This document shows positions 1 to 7,943 of a DNA stretch of 64,000 nucleotides, in pieces. The stretch is from DATENM01 sp045807725 (lineage in GTDB: Bacteria > Acidobacteriota > Blastocatellia > UBA7656), in the NCBI GenBank assembly GCA_045807725.1, contig JBJMGV010000126.1, positions 62,001-126,000 of the forward strand, read 5' to 3'. A program made the translations under genes and the position numbers. Position 1 is the first letter of the stretch. Every line of letters starts with the position of its first letter. The notes beneath the pieces are model-generated. The model ran no database searches. It was given only the letters and a program-made list of their open reading frames with translations, and was not told where the DNA came from.

Positions 1-1056
1 GCCATTCGGCCCTTTGATCGGCGAGATGGTCAGCGCTACGTCAACTCGCTCGCCGCTTTTCTTGACGCGAATCGTTTCGTAATGATGAACACGATTGCCG
101 CTTCTGAGCTGTTCCAGGATGCGGTCAATGTCGTCCTGTTCGGGATCGACCAACAGGCGTATGTGCTTGCCGACGACCTCTTCGGCGCGATAGCCATAGA
201 GCCGTTCAGCGCCCGTGTTCCAACTGACGATGGTGCCGTCGAGTCGCTTGCCGATGATGGCGTCTTCGGACGATTCGACAATCGAGGCGACGAAGCTGAG
301 CGCCTCTTCGACGCGGCGGCGCTCACTGATGTCGCGGAAGACGAGCACGACGCCCGACAACTGGCCCTGATCATCCTTGATCGGCGCGCCGCTATCATCA
401 ATCGGAACATCAGAGCCGTCTTTCCGAATCAGCACTGTGTGATTGGCCAGCCCGACGATGACGCCCTCGCGCAGCACCTTGTCAACCGGACTTTCGACCG
501 GCTGGCGCGTCCCTTCATTGACAATGACGAAGACCTCGGCGAGGGGCCGGCCTATCGCTTCGCCGCGCCTCCATCCGGTCAGCGATTCAGCCACAGGGTT
601 GATGAAGGTGATGCGCCCTTCGGTGTCGGTGGCGATCACCGCGTCGCCGATGCTGCCCAGCGTGATGGCCAGCAGCTTGCGGTTCTCGCTGAGCGCGGCG
701 GTGTTCTCTTCGCCGCGCCGCCGTGCGCGGTGCAAGCCTTCGCTTAAAGCCGAGATGGCGCTGCAAACGAACAGGAAGGTCAACAGGCCGATGGCCGTGC
801 CTGCGTCACGCACGAACCACGAATTATCCGGCGGCAGCCAGCGATAGAGCGAGATGATGCTGCCGAGCAGCGTCGCCAGCAATCCCGGCCCCAGTCCGCC
901 AAACCAGGCGCTTAAGGCGACGCCGAGAAAGAACGTGATGAAGGGAAATTCGTTGCCGATGACCGGCTCAAGCGCCCAGCGCAGCAAGGCCGCCATCGCC
1001 GTCACCACGACGGCAACGCCATAACATAACAGGGGCGAGCGCGCTTGTTTGGCCAT
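1..1056 (-). CDS. PAS-domain membrane sensor protein (N-terminal part, cut by the window edge)
   Basis: Open reading frame of 352 codons that runs off the left edge; ATG at 1056. The first ~110 residues hold several hydrophobic helices (about 8-30, 38-70, 85-105) with the short loops of a DUF4118/KdpD-like sensor module. Two PAS domains follow: about 128-250 (starts near GSIGDAVIATDTEG, ends near FRDISERRRVEEAL) and from about 257 to the edge (SSEDAIIGKRLDGTIVSWN). This layout is usual for hybrid or HWE/HisKA histidine kinases and for diguanylate cyclases. The output domain lies outside the window, so sensor kinase is an inference. Confidence 0.8.
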   Translation of the reverse strand, partial: MAKQARSPLLCYGVAVVVTAMAALLRWALEPVIGNEFPFITFFLGVALSAWFGGLGPGLLATLLGSIISLYRWLPPDNSWFVRDAGTAIGLLTFLFVCSAISALSEGLHRARRRGEENTAALSENRKLLAITLGSIGDAVIATDTEGRITFINPVAESLTGWRRGEAIGRPLAEVFVIVNEGTRQPVESPVDKVLREGVIVGLANHTVLIRKDGSDVPIDDSGAPIKDDQGQLSGVVLVFRDISERRRVEEALSFVASIVESSEDAIIGKRLDGTIVSWNTGAERLYGYRAEEVVGKHIRLLVDPEQDDIDRILEQLRSGNRVHHYETIRVKKSGERVDVALTISPIKGPNG

Positions 1057-1280
1057 AGCTATCGTAAAGCGATCATCGACGCCTCGCCCTGCGCGCACAC
1101 TGACGATTATAGAAAGAGAAAGCGACGTGCGCTGCGCATAGCAACACAGCGACCACGACCGCTAAGGTCAAGCGGTGCTAGCGCAATGAGGGCGAAGAAT
1201 ACGATGATGCTCACGCAAACAAACTGAGCGGCGGGGTTCTTGCTGTGTCCACGTTCAGCGACCCCCGACCAGCGCAAAGA

Positions 1281-1563
1281 TTAGCAGACTGACGAGAAAC
1301 CATCCAAGAAAATTGCGCGCCGGAACGCCTCAGTACGCGCCCCGCATTCGTTCAGTCGTCGCGCCTTCTCGCTTGATGAGAGGGGAAACGTGGCAACGAT
1401 CACGTTCGGGTAACGCACGGCGGCATAGATTAGCTCGACGCGAGCGCGCCTGGCGGGCGGCAAGAATCGCGTGACGATGAAGAGGCTGGCGCTGTAAGCA
1501 AGCAAGCCTCTGCCGGCGCGACTCCACCTGCTCTCGTTCAAGGATGTAGGTCTTCACAGCCAT
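1281..1563 (-). pseudogene. Possible degraded small gene downstream of the epimerase
   Basis: An ATG at 1563 lies 2 bp beyond the epimerase stop and opens with MAVKTYILEREQ, which resembles the N-terminus of SRPBCC proteins often found beside TIGR01777 epimerases. That frame soon turns into low-quality Arg/Gln-rich sequence. A neighbouring frame in the same stretch (from about 1541) carries a hydrophobic, GC3-rich peptide (SLFIVTRFLPP, then AAVRYPNVIVATFPL), and a third frame ends in a short hydrophobic stretch near 1253-1290. No single frame is convincing throughout. I read it as a frameshifted remnant or an unrecognised small gene. Confidence 0.3.
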
Positions 1564-1565
1564 CG

Positions 1566-2489
1566 CTAATCAAGCAGGTCGGCGAGCGCGGCGCCCAGCG
1601 TCTCGAAGCGAAAGCGGTAGCCGGCGGCGATGACCGCGCGGGGCAGAACGCGCTGGCTTGAGAGCAACACGGCAGCCATCTCGCCCATCGCCGCGCGCAA
1701 GCCGAACTCCGGCACAGGCACAAAGGCGGGGCGATGCAGCGCGCCGGCGAGTTGGCGCGTGAACTCATCGTTCGTTACCGGCGCGGGCGCTGTGCCATTG
1801 ACCGGCCCTTTGATCGCCGCGTTCGCCAGCGCGTAACGGTAGATGCCAACGATGTCGGCGATGTGAATCCAGGGCAGCCACTGACGGCCACTGCCGAGCT
1901 TGCCGCCGAGTCCGAGCTTGAATGGCAGCATCATCTTTTCGAGCGCGCCGCCTTCGCGGCTCAGAACAACACCTGTGCGCGCCAGCACAACGCGAATGCC
2001 TGCGGCCTTGGCCTGCTCGGCCTCGCGCTCCCACTCGATACAGACTTCAGGCATAAAGCCTTCGCCCGGCGGCGACAGTTCATCAAGCGATTCGTCGCCG
2101 CGATCTCCGTAAAAGCCTATGGCTGAGCTGCTGATGAAGACGGCAGGCTTCGTAGGCATAGCGCGCAGGCCGCTGACCAGATGCCGCGTGCTGAGAACGC
2201 GTGAATCGCGTATGCGCCGCTTCTGTTCGTCGCTCCAGCGTCGCGCCGCGATAGGCTCGCCCGCCAGGTGAATCACCGCGTCAACGCCGATCATCACGTC
2301 ATCATCGGGAGGCCCGCCGAGCGCGTCCCATCGGCGCATCTCTGTGACCGGCACGCCGCGCGCGTTTTCGGGCGAGCGCGATAACCCAATGACGGTGTGG
2401 CCATCGTCGAGCAGAGATTGGCAGAGGTGGCGACCGATCAACCCGGTCGCTCCCGTCACCAGAATTCGCGTCGCTTTCGGCTCGCTCAC
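1566..2489 (-). CDS. TIGR01777 family NAD(P)-dependent epimerase (YfcH/SDR39U1-like)
   Basis: 307 residues, the normal length of the family. The N-terminal Rossmann motif is ILVTGATGLIGRHL (residues ~9-22). The family hallmarks DAVIHLAGEPIAARRW and SSSAIGFYGDRGDE follow, the latter with the Tyr of the active-site region. The C-terminus has the DUF1731-like tail (LLSSQRVLPRAVIAAGYRF). The start is GTG at 2489, supported by GAGGAG six bases upstream. Members are atypical extended SDR enzymes whose substrate is generally unknown. The gene is divergent from the B12-binding MerR regulator at 2662, with ~170 bp between, and has its own good promoter (2544-2572). Confidence 0.9.
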   Translation of the reverse strand: MSEPKATRILVTGATGLIGRHLCQSLLDDGHTVIGLSRSPENARGVPVTEMRRWDALGGPPDDDVMIGVDAVIHLAGEPIAARRWSDEQKRRIRDSRVLSTRHLVSGLRAMPTKPAVFISSSAIGFYGDRGDESLDELSPPGEGFMPEVCIEWEREAEQAKAAGIRVVLARTGVVLSREGGALEKMMLPFKLGLGGKLGSGRQWLPWIHIADIVGIYRYALANAAIKGPVNGTAPAPVTNDEFTRQLAGALHRPAFVPVPEFGLRAAMGEMAAVLLSSQRVLPRAVIAAGYRFRFETLGAALADLLD

Positions 2490-2543
2490 TTTAAACTCCT
2501 CGGCGGCAATGGCCAGTTGCTATCTTCTCCGCTGTTCGTTACT

Positions 2544-2572
2544 AGCCTAGACAGTCACGCTTAAATTGTCAA
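2544..2572 (-). promoter_or_regulatory. Sigma-70-type promoter of the epimerase gene
   Basis: On the minus strand TTGACA (2567-2572) is separated by 17 bp from TAGGCT (2544-2549). The -35 is perfect and the -10 matches at three of six positions. It points to the GTG at 2489. The -35 lies inside the half-site TTGTCAAG described in the next entry, so regulation by the divergent MerR protein is plausible. Confidence 0.5.
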
Positions 2573-2641
2573 GATTTTTTCTAGACCAAAGCTGGACAAA
2601 TCATTGAATTTGCGTTAAGTTGTTCAAGAATTATCTTGACA
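2566..2641. promoter_or_regulatory. Candidate operator half-sites between epimerase and CarH-like regulator
   Basis: Three related half-sites are visible: TTGTCAAG (2566-2573), TGTTCAAG (2621-2628) and inverted CTTGACA (2635-2641). The last two make an imperfect dyad just before the regulator gene. The outer two coincide with -35-like TTGACA hexamers, one per strand. On the plus strand, TTGACA (2636-2641) plus CAGAAT (2658-2663) would start transcription about at the ATG at 2671. Binding by the adjacent MerR/B12 protein is inference. Confidence 0.35.
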
Positions 2642-2661
2642 GCTCAGAGAGGCTACTCAGA

Positions 2662-3579
2662 ATGCAGGAGATGACCACGGAAGAATCACCATCGCAGGTC
2701 GGCAAGTATCGCATCGGCACAGTGACACGATTGACGGGTCTGTCGGCGGACGTGGTGCGCGTGTGGGAGCGGCGCTATGGCGCGATCCGCCCGCAACGCA
2801 GCGAGGCGGGCACACGGCTCTATTCCGACGCCGACATCGCGCGGCTCAGGCGTTTGCGGCAAGCGGTCGAGAAGGGCTACAGCATCAGCCGGGCGGCGCG
2901 GCTTTCGGACGACGAGCTGACCGCCGCCGTCAGCGTGGTCGCGCAGGCGGCGGACGCCTCCGGCCCTTACGCGCTCGTACGCGAGCGGTTCCTGGCTGCC
3001 ATCAAGCAGATGGATGTAGTGACGGCAGACCTGGAGATGAGCCGCGCGGCAACGCTCTTTCCGGCGCGCGACCTGATCAATCAAATCGTCACGCCGTTGC
3101 TGGCGGAGATCGGCGAGCGCTGGGCACACCGCGAGTTCGGCGTCGCGCACGAACACGTCGCCACCAATCTGCTGCGCAACCTGCTCAGCTCGCTCATACG
3201 GCTCTACCCGCCCGACCGCCACGCCGAGACCATAGTGCTGGCGACGCCCGCCGGCGAGCGGCACGAATTCGGCATCCTTCTGGCGGCGCTGGTGGCGGCG
3301 ACGCGGGGCTGGCGCGTGGTTTATGTCGGCGCTGATCTGCCCGCCGCCGAAATCGCTTATGCGATGCGGCTGACGAAGTCGCGTTACCTGGCGCTGAGCC
3401 TGGTCAACGAGCACCCGGAAGCAGCAGAGGAGATGAACGCGCTCGCTCAACAACTATCAACCGGCGTGCGCGTATGGGTCGGCGGCGGCGAAGCCATCAA
3501 GTACCGCGACCAGCTTCATCAACTGAACTGGATTCTCATCCGCGACCTCGACGACCTCGACGACCGCTTGCGAAGGTAG
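2662..3579 (+). CDS. MerR-type regulator with cobalamin-binding domains (CarH/LitR-like)
   Basis: 305 residues from ATG 2662, preceded by AGAGAGG at suitable distance; an upstream TTG at 2620 is possible but lacks a ribosome site. Order: MerR winged-helix DNA-binding domain (~15-85; RIGTVTRLTGLSADVVRVWERRY), B12-binding four-helix cap (~100-185), B12-binding Rossmann domain (~190-300). In the cap the W-x9-E-H motif is present as W154, E164, H165. The lower-ligand His is H201 in ERHEFG. The residue after the Trp, which is His in Thermus CarH (His132) and used after photolysis, is Ala here. The family represses carotenoid or stress genes in the dark; the targets here are unknown. Confidence 0.85.
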   Translation: MQEMTTEESPSQVGKYRIGTVTRLTGLSADVVRVWERRYGAIRPQRSEAGTRLYSDADIARLRRLRQAVEKGYSISRAARLSDDELTAAVSVVAQAADASGPYALVRERFLAAIKQMDVVTADLEMSRAATLFPARDLINQIVTPLLAEIGERWAHREFGVAHEHVATNLLRNLLSSLIRLYPPDRHAETIVLATPAGERHEFGILLAALVAATRGWRVVYVGADLPAAEIAYAMRLTKSRYLALSLVNEHPEAAEEMNALAQQLSTGVRVWVGGGEAIKYRDQLHQLNWILIRDLDDLDDRLRR

Positions 3580-3584
3580 TAGTC

Positions 3585-3798
3585 AGAGCGTATCTGAGAA
3601 GCCCTGAAGGGGCGCGATTCAATAGCCCAGCCCAACGGGCTGGGTACACCCAGCGACCATTCGGCAAGCCCTGAAAGGGCGTAATAGGTGATCGGTTATT
3701 GCGCCCTTTCAGGGCTTGGCGGTTAGCCCCGCCGCTCACCCAGGGCGCTGCCCTGGGCTGTCGAATCCCGCCCCTTCAGGGCTTCTCAGATACGCTCT
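3585..3798. repeat. REP-like long palindrome, copy A (214 bp)
   Basis: The ends are an 18-bp perfect inverted repeat (3585-3602 and 3781-3798; AGAGCGTATCTGAGAAGC). Inside are nested palindromes built on GCCCTGAAGGGGCG and GCCCTGAAAGGGCG, plus an arm AGCCCAGCCCAACGGGCT. The centre is TAGGTGATCGGTTA. The same element recurs at 19811-20024 (also exactly 214 bp, opposite orientation) and 59276-59499. The element family resembles the repeats flanking the RAYT gene at 59695. Confidence 0.8.
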
Positions 3799-3824
3799 AT
3801 AGTTCACGATGCAATAGTTGATGC

Positions 3825-4125
3825 AAGCTCCGTCAGGAGCGCAATGTTTATAGTAACGCGGGCGGTTTAATCTTCAAGCTCCGTCAGGAGCGCGATGTTT
3901 ATAGCCAACGATGCAATAGATCAAACAAGCTCCGTTAGGAGCGCGATGTTCATAGCTCACGATGCCACAGATGATGCAAGCTCCGTTAGGAGCGCAATGT
4001 TTATAGATATGGCAGAAGGATGTGACGAAGCCCCGTAGGGGCGCGATGTTGACATCACGCTCCTGACGGAGCTTGCTTCTTCTATTGCATCGGTAACTAT
4101 AAACATTGCGCTCCTGACGGAGCTT
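3825..4125. repeat. 51-bp tandem repeat array with GCTCC-GGAGC palindrome, locus I
   Basis: Units start at 3825, 3876, 3927, 3978 and 4028, a period of 50-51 bp. Each has a ~29-bp conserved core: AAGCTCCGTCAGGAGC, then GC(A/G)ATGTTTATAG. Intervening ~22-bp stretches are partly related (CACGATGCAATAGATGATGC type). Two inverted cores end the array (4058-4074 and 4097-4125). The same repeat is at 17893-18045. Confidence 0.8.
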
Positions 4126-4130
4126 GGGGA

Positions 4131-4238
4131 ACTATCAGCTATCAACTGATCACTGGCCACTAACCAATGACCACTGACAACCGGCCAGTGGCCATTGACA
4201 ACCGGCCACTGACTACTGGCCACTGGCCAGTGGTCACC
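4131..4238. repeat. Short-word array (ACTGGCCACTG / TATCAACTGATC type)
   Basis: Degenerate tandem copies of CACTGGCCACT, CCACTGACAACCGG and related words, followed by their inverse (CTGGCCAGTGGTCA). It directly follows the 51-bp repeat array. The region 3585-4300 has no gene; it holds this block, the array and the REP element. Confidence 0.65.
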
Positions 4239-4306
4239 ACTCCTGGCACATTCGTTGCTCCTTCACGACTGGCTGAAGCAATTTGCATTGAAAGCGAGCA
4301 AAGTGG

Positions 4307-5434
4307 ATGGCCAGCACGGTACAGGCGATTGATTCTGTTAAGCCGAAGTCGAATGGCGCGCACTCGACGGCGGTAAAGACGGCGCGCGAGTTGGTTGAGC
4401 ACGGCCAGCGCGCGCGGTGGTGGCGGCGGCGCGGCACGAAACAGAAAGGTTTTTGGTATGAAGATTACAAAGGCTGCCGCATTAACGATCAATCCCAGCT
4501 TGAGCGCATACGGGCGCTTGTCATTCCACCGGCCTGGACTCACGTCCGCATCGCGCCTTCTCCGCGCAGTCGCTTGCAAGTGGTCGGCATAGACACGGCA
4601 GGCCGCATTCAGTATAAGTACCACCCGTCTTTCGCGGCGCGACAACAGCAGAAGAAATACGCCAAGATCGAACGCTTCGGCGAAGCGCTGCCGGCCTTGC
4701 GTCGCGTGACCAATGAGCACATCGCGCTCAATGGCTTTCCGCGTGAGCGCGTGCTGGCCATCATCATTCGTTTAATCAACGATCTCTACCTGCGCGTCGG
4801 CTCCGAGATGAGCGTCAAGCGTTACCGCACCTATGGCGTGACGACGCTGCGCAATCGCCACCTTGATATCAGGCGTGGTGGGCAACTCGTCTTTAGCTTC
4901 GTCGGCAAACATCACATACGCCACCGCCGCATCATCGTGGATGAAGAACTGGCGACGGTGATGCGCGACTTGAAGGCGTTGGGCGGGCCGAAGCTGTTCG
5001 AGTACACCGACGACAACGGCAAGATTAAACCCATCACGCCGCGCGACGTGAACGACTACATCAAAGCGGCGGCGGGTCCGGAGTTTTCCGCGAAAGACTT
5101 TCGCACGTGGGGCGGCTCGCTGCTGGCGGCGATACGGCTGGCCGAGATCGGGCAGGCCGAAAACGAGCGACAACTGAAGCGCAACATCGTGCAGGCGGTC
5201 AAGCAAGTCGCCGAGCACCTCGGTAATACGCCGACCGTCTGCCGCAGTTGCTACATTCACCCGGCGGTCATCGAGCGGTACAACGAAGGCGTGACGCTCG
5301 AAGCCTTCAGGCCAAAACGCAGCCGCCGCATACGTCGCTTGCAGCCTGAATACGAGCCTGAGGAGTTAGCGTTGCTGAAGCTCTTTCAGACGAGCGGCAG
5401 GGCGATGAATGTGACCGAGAAGCAAGCGGCCTGA
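4307..5434 (+). CDS. DNA topoisomerase IB (poxvirus/eukaryal type)
   Basis: 375 residues, usual for bacterial TopIB. It relaxes supercoils by cutting one strand through a 3'-phosphotyrosine. The N-terminal part contains GFWYEDYKGCRI and IPPAWTHVRIAPSP, typical of the family. Catalytic residues can be placed: Arg in YLRVGSE, Lys in GKHHIRH, Arg in FRTWGGS, and the nucleophile Tyr in CRSCYIHPAV. The ATG lies shortly after a repeat-filled region and has only a weak ribosome site (AAAGTGG). The gene stands alone; the downstream neighbour is on the other strand. Confidence 0.93.
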   Translation: MASTVQAIDSVKPKSNGAHSTAVKTARELVEHGQRARWWRRRGTKQKGFWYEDYKGCRINDQSQLERIRALVIPPAWTHVRIAPSPRSRLQVVGIDTAGRIQYKYHPSFAARQQQKKYAKIERFGEALPALRRVTNEHIALNGFPRERVLAIIIRLINDLYLRVGSEMSVKRYRTYGVTTLRNRHLDIRRGGQLVFSFVGKHHIRHRRIIVDEELATVMRDLKALGGPKLFEYTDDNGKIKPITPRDVNDYIKAAAGPEFSAKDFRTWGGSLLAAIRLAEIGQAENERQLKRNIVQAVKQVAEHLGNTPTVCRSCYIHPAVIERYNEGVTLEAFRPKRSRRIRRLQPEYEPEELALLKLFQTSGRAMNVTEKQAA

Positions 5435-5463
5435 CGGGCGCGCACGGTTCGATGAAGGCAAAA

Positions 5464-5497
5464 AGGCCGTAGCGCGAACCTCTTCGCGCTACGGCCT
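5464..5497 (-). terminator. Rho-independent terminator (13-bp perfect stem)
   Basis: AGGCCGTAGCGCG (5464-5476) pairs perfectly with 5485-5497 around an 8-base loop. On the minus strand the stem is followed by TTTTT, so it ends the DUF4383 gene transcript. It lies between convergent genes and may also stop readthrough from the topoisomerase gene. Confidence 0.8.
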
Positions 5498-5520
5498 CGC
5501 TGACTAATTCGCTGTGATTG

Positions 5521-5937
5521 CTAACTGCGAGCGTCTGCGAGCCGCGCCGCTGTCATAAAGCCGGCGATCAGGAAGATGACGCCCAGCGCGATGTGAATGA
5601 CGTGATCCATCGTGCCGAGTTCGAGCATGCCGGGAATGACACGCAGCAGGCGGTCATCGTGCGGGCCGGGGACGCCGTGCGACGGCTCACCCGCATGGCC
5701 AGCAATGAAGCCGACAACGCCGAGCAGGCCATACACCGCGCCGAAGATGATGCAGAACAATCGCGCCTGCGCCAGTGTGCCTTTCAATCCGAAGTAGAGC
5801 GACACCGCACCCGATACCAGATGCACGATGTCGTGCGTAACGCTCAGGTGAGTGCCCATCAGGCCGGGCGCAGCGAACCCCACGAGTCCCACAAGAATGA
5901 ACACAATCCCTAAGATGGTTGCGATCCTTTTTGCCAT
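5521..5937 (-). CDS. DUF4383-type small membrane protein
   Basis: 138 residues with four hydrophobic helices (about 5-28, 38-55, 60-85, 110-130). The pattern GIVFILVGLVGF at the N-terminus, then HDIVHLVSGAVSLYFGL and HIALGVIFLIAGF, fits the DUF4383 family of predicted integral membrane proteins, whose function is unknown. ATG at 5937 is preceded by AAAGGAG. It is monocistronic and ends at a strong terminator. Confidence 0.8.
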   Translation of the reverse strand: MAKRIATILGIVFILVGLVGFAAPGLMGTHLSVTHDIVHLVSGAVSLYFGLKGTLAQARLFCIIFGAVYGLLGVVGFIAGHAGEPSHGVPGPHDDRLLRVIPGMLELGTMDHVIHIALGVIFLIAGFMTAARLADARS

Positions 5938-6050
5938 ATTCTTCTCCTTTCGAGTTAGCAGTCAAGCAGGCTCTCGCCTGCCGTTAATGAGAAACCGAAG
6001 ATGGCTTATGAGTACGGGTGCAAAAGTCTCGAATCATAAATCTCATTCGT

Positions 6051-6428
6051 TCACCGCTCGCCTTCGACCTGCTTGATCTCGACGCGCTCGCGTTTAATGT
6101 CGAGCCGCAACCTGCCATAGAGACTCATATACTGATTGGCGATCCACACCAGCGCGAAGCCGCCGATCAGGTAGCCGCGCCAATCCTCGTAGAGCAATGT
6201 GTAGCGCGTGATGATGAGAAAGAAAGCCGTCACATAATGGCTGAAACAGTACTCGCAGGTGAACAGGTAAAAAAATTTTCGCTCGATCAGTCGCCGGCAT
6301 CTCTCGCTCCGCTTGACGCAGTACTCGCGCGGCTCGCGAAAGACTTCTTCGTGCGTCACCGTCCACGCGATGCAGGCGATGGGCACGGCCAGAATGAACA
6401 GCCAGGCGATCTGCAAACCTAAAGGCAT
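6051..6428 (-). CDS. Small membrane protein with paired cysteines
   Basis: 125 residues. Helices at about 5-25, 66-85 and 88-103; the C-terminal ~20 residues are charged (RLRLDIKRERVEIK). A CxxCxxH segment (FTCEYCFSHYVTAFF) precedes the second helix and recalls the CxxC-x-x-W/H signature of DUF1360-like proteins, but I do not make that assignment firmly. A soluble loop of ~40 residues is rich in Arg and Cys. The neighbours give no functional clue. Confidence 0.65.
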   Translation of the reverse strand: MPLGLQIAWLFILAVPIACIAWTVTHEEVFREPREYCVKRSERCRRLIERKFFYLFTCEYCFSHYVTAFFLIITRYTLLYEDWRGYLIGGFALVWIANQYMSLYGRLRLDIKRERVEIKQVEGER

Positions 6429-6642
6429 CCGTTCTCCGCTTGGTTATGACTGAGCGTCCAGTGAGTAAGGCTAAACTACCTGCGCGGCAAGGGCGCGTCA
6501 AGCGCGCGGCTGATGTTGTTGGCCGACATAGCCGGCGGCTGGCGCTCGAATTACTATTGTCGGCCCGTCGCCGCCGGCTTATGATAGAGCGCATCTTCGC
6601 ACTGCCTCCCACAACATTCCTTTCAATCAAGGACGAAAGCAG

Positions 6643-7080
6643 ATGAGCGCACGACTGACGCGACGAGTGGTGATAATGATAATAGTAAGCTCGCTCACAT
6701 TGAGCCTGACGGCCTGCGACGGCTCGAAGACGACGGTGATCGAGCAAGCGCCGCAGGTGACGGCGGCCAATGAGATCGCGGCGATGGCGCGGCTGTCGGC
6801 CATTGGCCGCGCCGAGGTGGCTTACCAGACAGAAACGGGCGGCCAGTATGCAACGCTTGACGAACTGGTCGAGCGCCGCATGGTCAACGACCCGGCGCAG
6901 GGCAAGCTGACCGGCTACAAGTTCGAGATTAAAATCACCGCGCACGGGTTTGAAGCGACGGCGACGCCCGAACGTTATGGCATCAGCGGCAAGCGGTCGT
7001 TCTACGTTGACGAGCAGAACGCGATGCGCGGCGCGGATCGCAATGGCGCGGCGGCGACGGCGTCAGACCCGCAAGTCTAG
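6643..7080 (+). CDS. Lipoprotein with pilin/GspG-like C-terminal pattern
   Basis: 145 residues. The signal sequence has a lipobox (LSLTAC, Cys at residue ~25), so it is probably a membrane-anchored lipoprotein. The rest follows a pattern seen in many acidobacterial prepilin-like proteins: AIGRAEVAYQTETGGQYATL, then GYKFEI and RSFYVDE. It lacks a class III prepilin signal peptide, so assembly into a pilus is unlikely. ATG at 6643 follows AAGGACGAAAG. The function is unknown. Confidence 0.7.
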   Translation: MSARLTRRVVIMIIVSSLTLSLTACDGSKTTVIEQAPQVTAANEIAAMARLSAIGRAEVAYQTETGGQYATLDELVERRMVNDPAQGKLTGYKFEIKITAHGFEATATPERYGISGKRSFYVDEQNAMRGADRNGAAATASDPQV

Positions 7081-7124
7081 CACGGCGCTTGCGCGAAACA
7101 GGCCGGTGTGGCTGAATTGAAGCG

Positions 7125-7475
7125 ATGCCGGAGCGCGAAGACTTCTCAACCGTTCAATACCTCTACCTGACGACGACGGGTCGCACGACGGGCCTCGCGC
7201 GCGAGATCGAAATCTGGTTCGTCACGCACGCGGGCCGCTTCTACATTCTCGCCGAACATTTTCACCGCACCCAGTGGGTCAAGAACATTCTCGCTAATGC
7301 GCAAGTCGGCGTGCGCGTGAATGGGCGCGAGTTCGCGGCGACTGCGCGCGTGCTCGATGAGCAGAGCGATGCGCCTCTCTACCAGTTGGCGCAACAACTC
7401 GAACATGAAAAGTATGGCTGGGGCGACGGCCTGCCTGTCGAGATCACACCCATTGAGAGTACGGTGGCCGTTTGA
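7125..7475 (+). CDS. DUF385/deazaflavin-type nitroreductase family protein
   Basis: 116 residues, a compact split-barrel. The start of the domain has the family signature TTTGRTTGLAREIEIWF, followed by FYILAEHFHRTQWVKNILAN and VRVNGREF. The family (Ddn-like) binds deazaflavin F420 or flavins and reduces quinones, nitro compounds or unknown substrates. The gene sits 64 bp before another split-barrel protein (7540), which suggests a functional pairing. The actual cofactor cannot be read from the sequence. Confidence 0.75.
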   Translation: MPEREDFSTVQYLYLTTTGRTTGLAREIEIWFVTHAGRFYILAEHFHRTQWVKNILANAQVGVRVNGREFAATARVLDEQSDAPLYQLAQQLEHEKYGWGDGLPVEITPIESTVAV

Positions 7476-7539
7476 GCGCGACGCGCCGAATGGGTAAACT
7501 GCATAAGCGAGACGCACTGCACACACCAAGGAGAAGATT

Positions 7540-7938
7540 ATGGCAGAAGGAATCCCGGAGAAATTTCGTGACCTGTTCGACAAGAAAGCATTCGCCCACG
7601 TTGTGACGATGATGCCCGATGACACGCCGCAAGTCACTCCCGTCTGGGTGGATTACGATGGCACTCACATCATCATCAATTCGGCGCGCGGACGGCAGAA
7701 GGACCGCAACCTGCGACGCAATCCGAATGTGGCGCTCTCGATACAAGACCCGGACAATCCTTATCGTTACCTCGAAGTTCGCGGGCGTGTGACCGAGATT
7801 ACTGAAGACGGCGCGGACGAGCACATCGATAAAATGGCCAAGAAGTATATGGGCGTTGATCGTTATCCCGGTCGCTCGCCCGGCGAAGTGCGCGTCATCT
7901 ACAAGATCGAGCCGCAGCACTTTACGTCTATGGGATAA
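7540..7938 (+). CDS. PPOX-class F420-dependent oxidoreductase (TIGR03618-like)
   Basis: 132 residues, a pyridoxamine-phosphate-oxidase-like split barrel. Recognisable segments are AHVVTMMPDDTPQVTPVWV, then NSARGRQKDRNLRRNPNVAL and YRYLEVRGRVTEI, the pattern of the F420-dependent PPOX class. An AAGGAGAAG ribosome site precedes ATG 7540. It forms a likely two-gene unit with the DUF385 protein upstream. Its 3' end abuts a large repeat hairpin. Confidence 0.85.
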   Translation: MAEGIPEKFRDLFDKKAFAHVVTMMPDDTPQVTPVWVDYDGTHIIINSARGRQKDRNLRRNPNVALSIQDPDNPYRYLEVRGRVTEITEDGADEHIDKMAKKYMGVDRYPGRSPGEVRVIYKIEPQHFTSMG

Positions 7939-7943
7939 GAAAA

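Noticed and set aside
2620..2661. TTG start for the B12-binding regulator
   Set aside because: No ribosome site; it would also place the TTGACA and dyad inside the gene. ATG 2662 is preceded by AGAGAGG.
3825..4053. CRISPR array (29-bp repeat, ~22-bp spacers, period 51)
   Set aside because: The segments between repeats are related to each other and the core is a short perfect palindrome with a conserved tail; spacing continues into inverted copies; no cas gene is nearby. It fits a palindromic tandem repeat.
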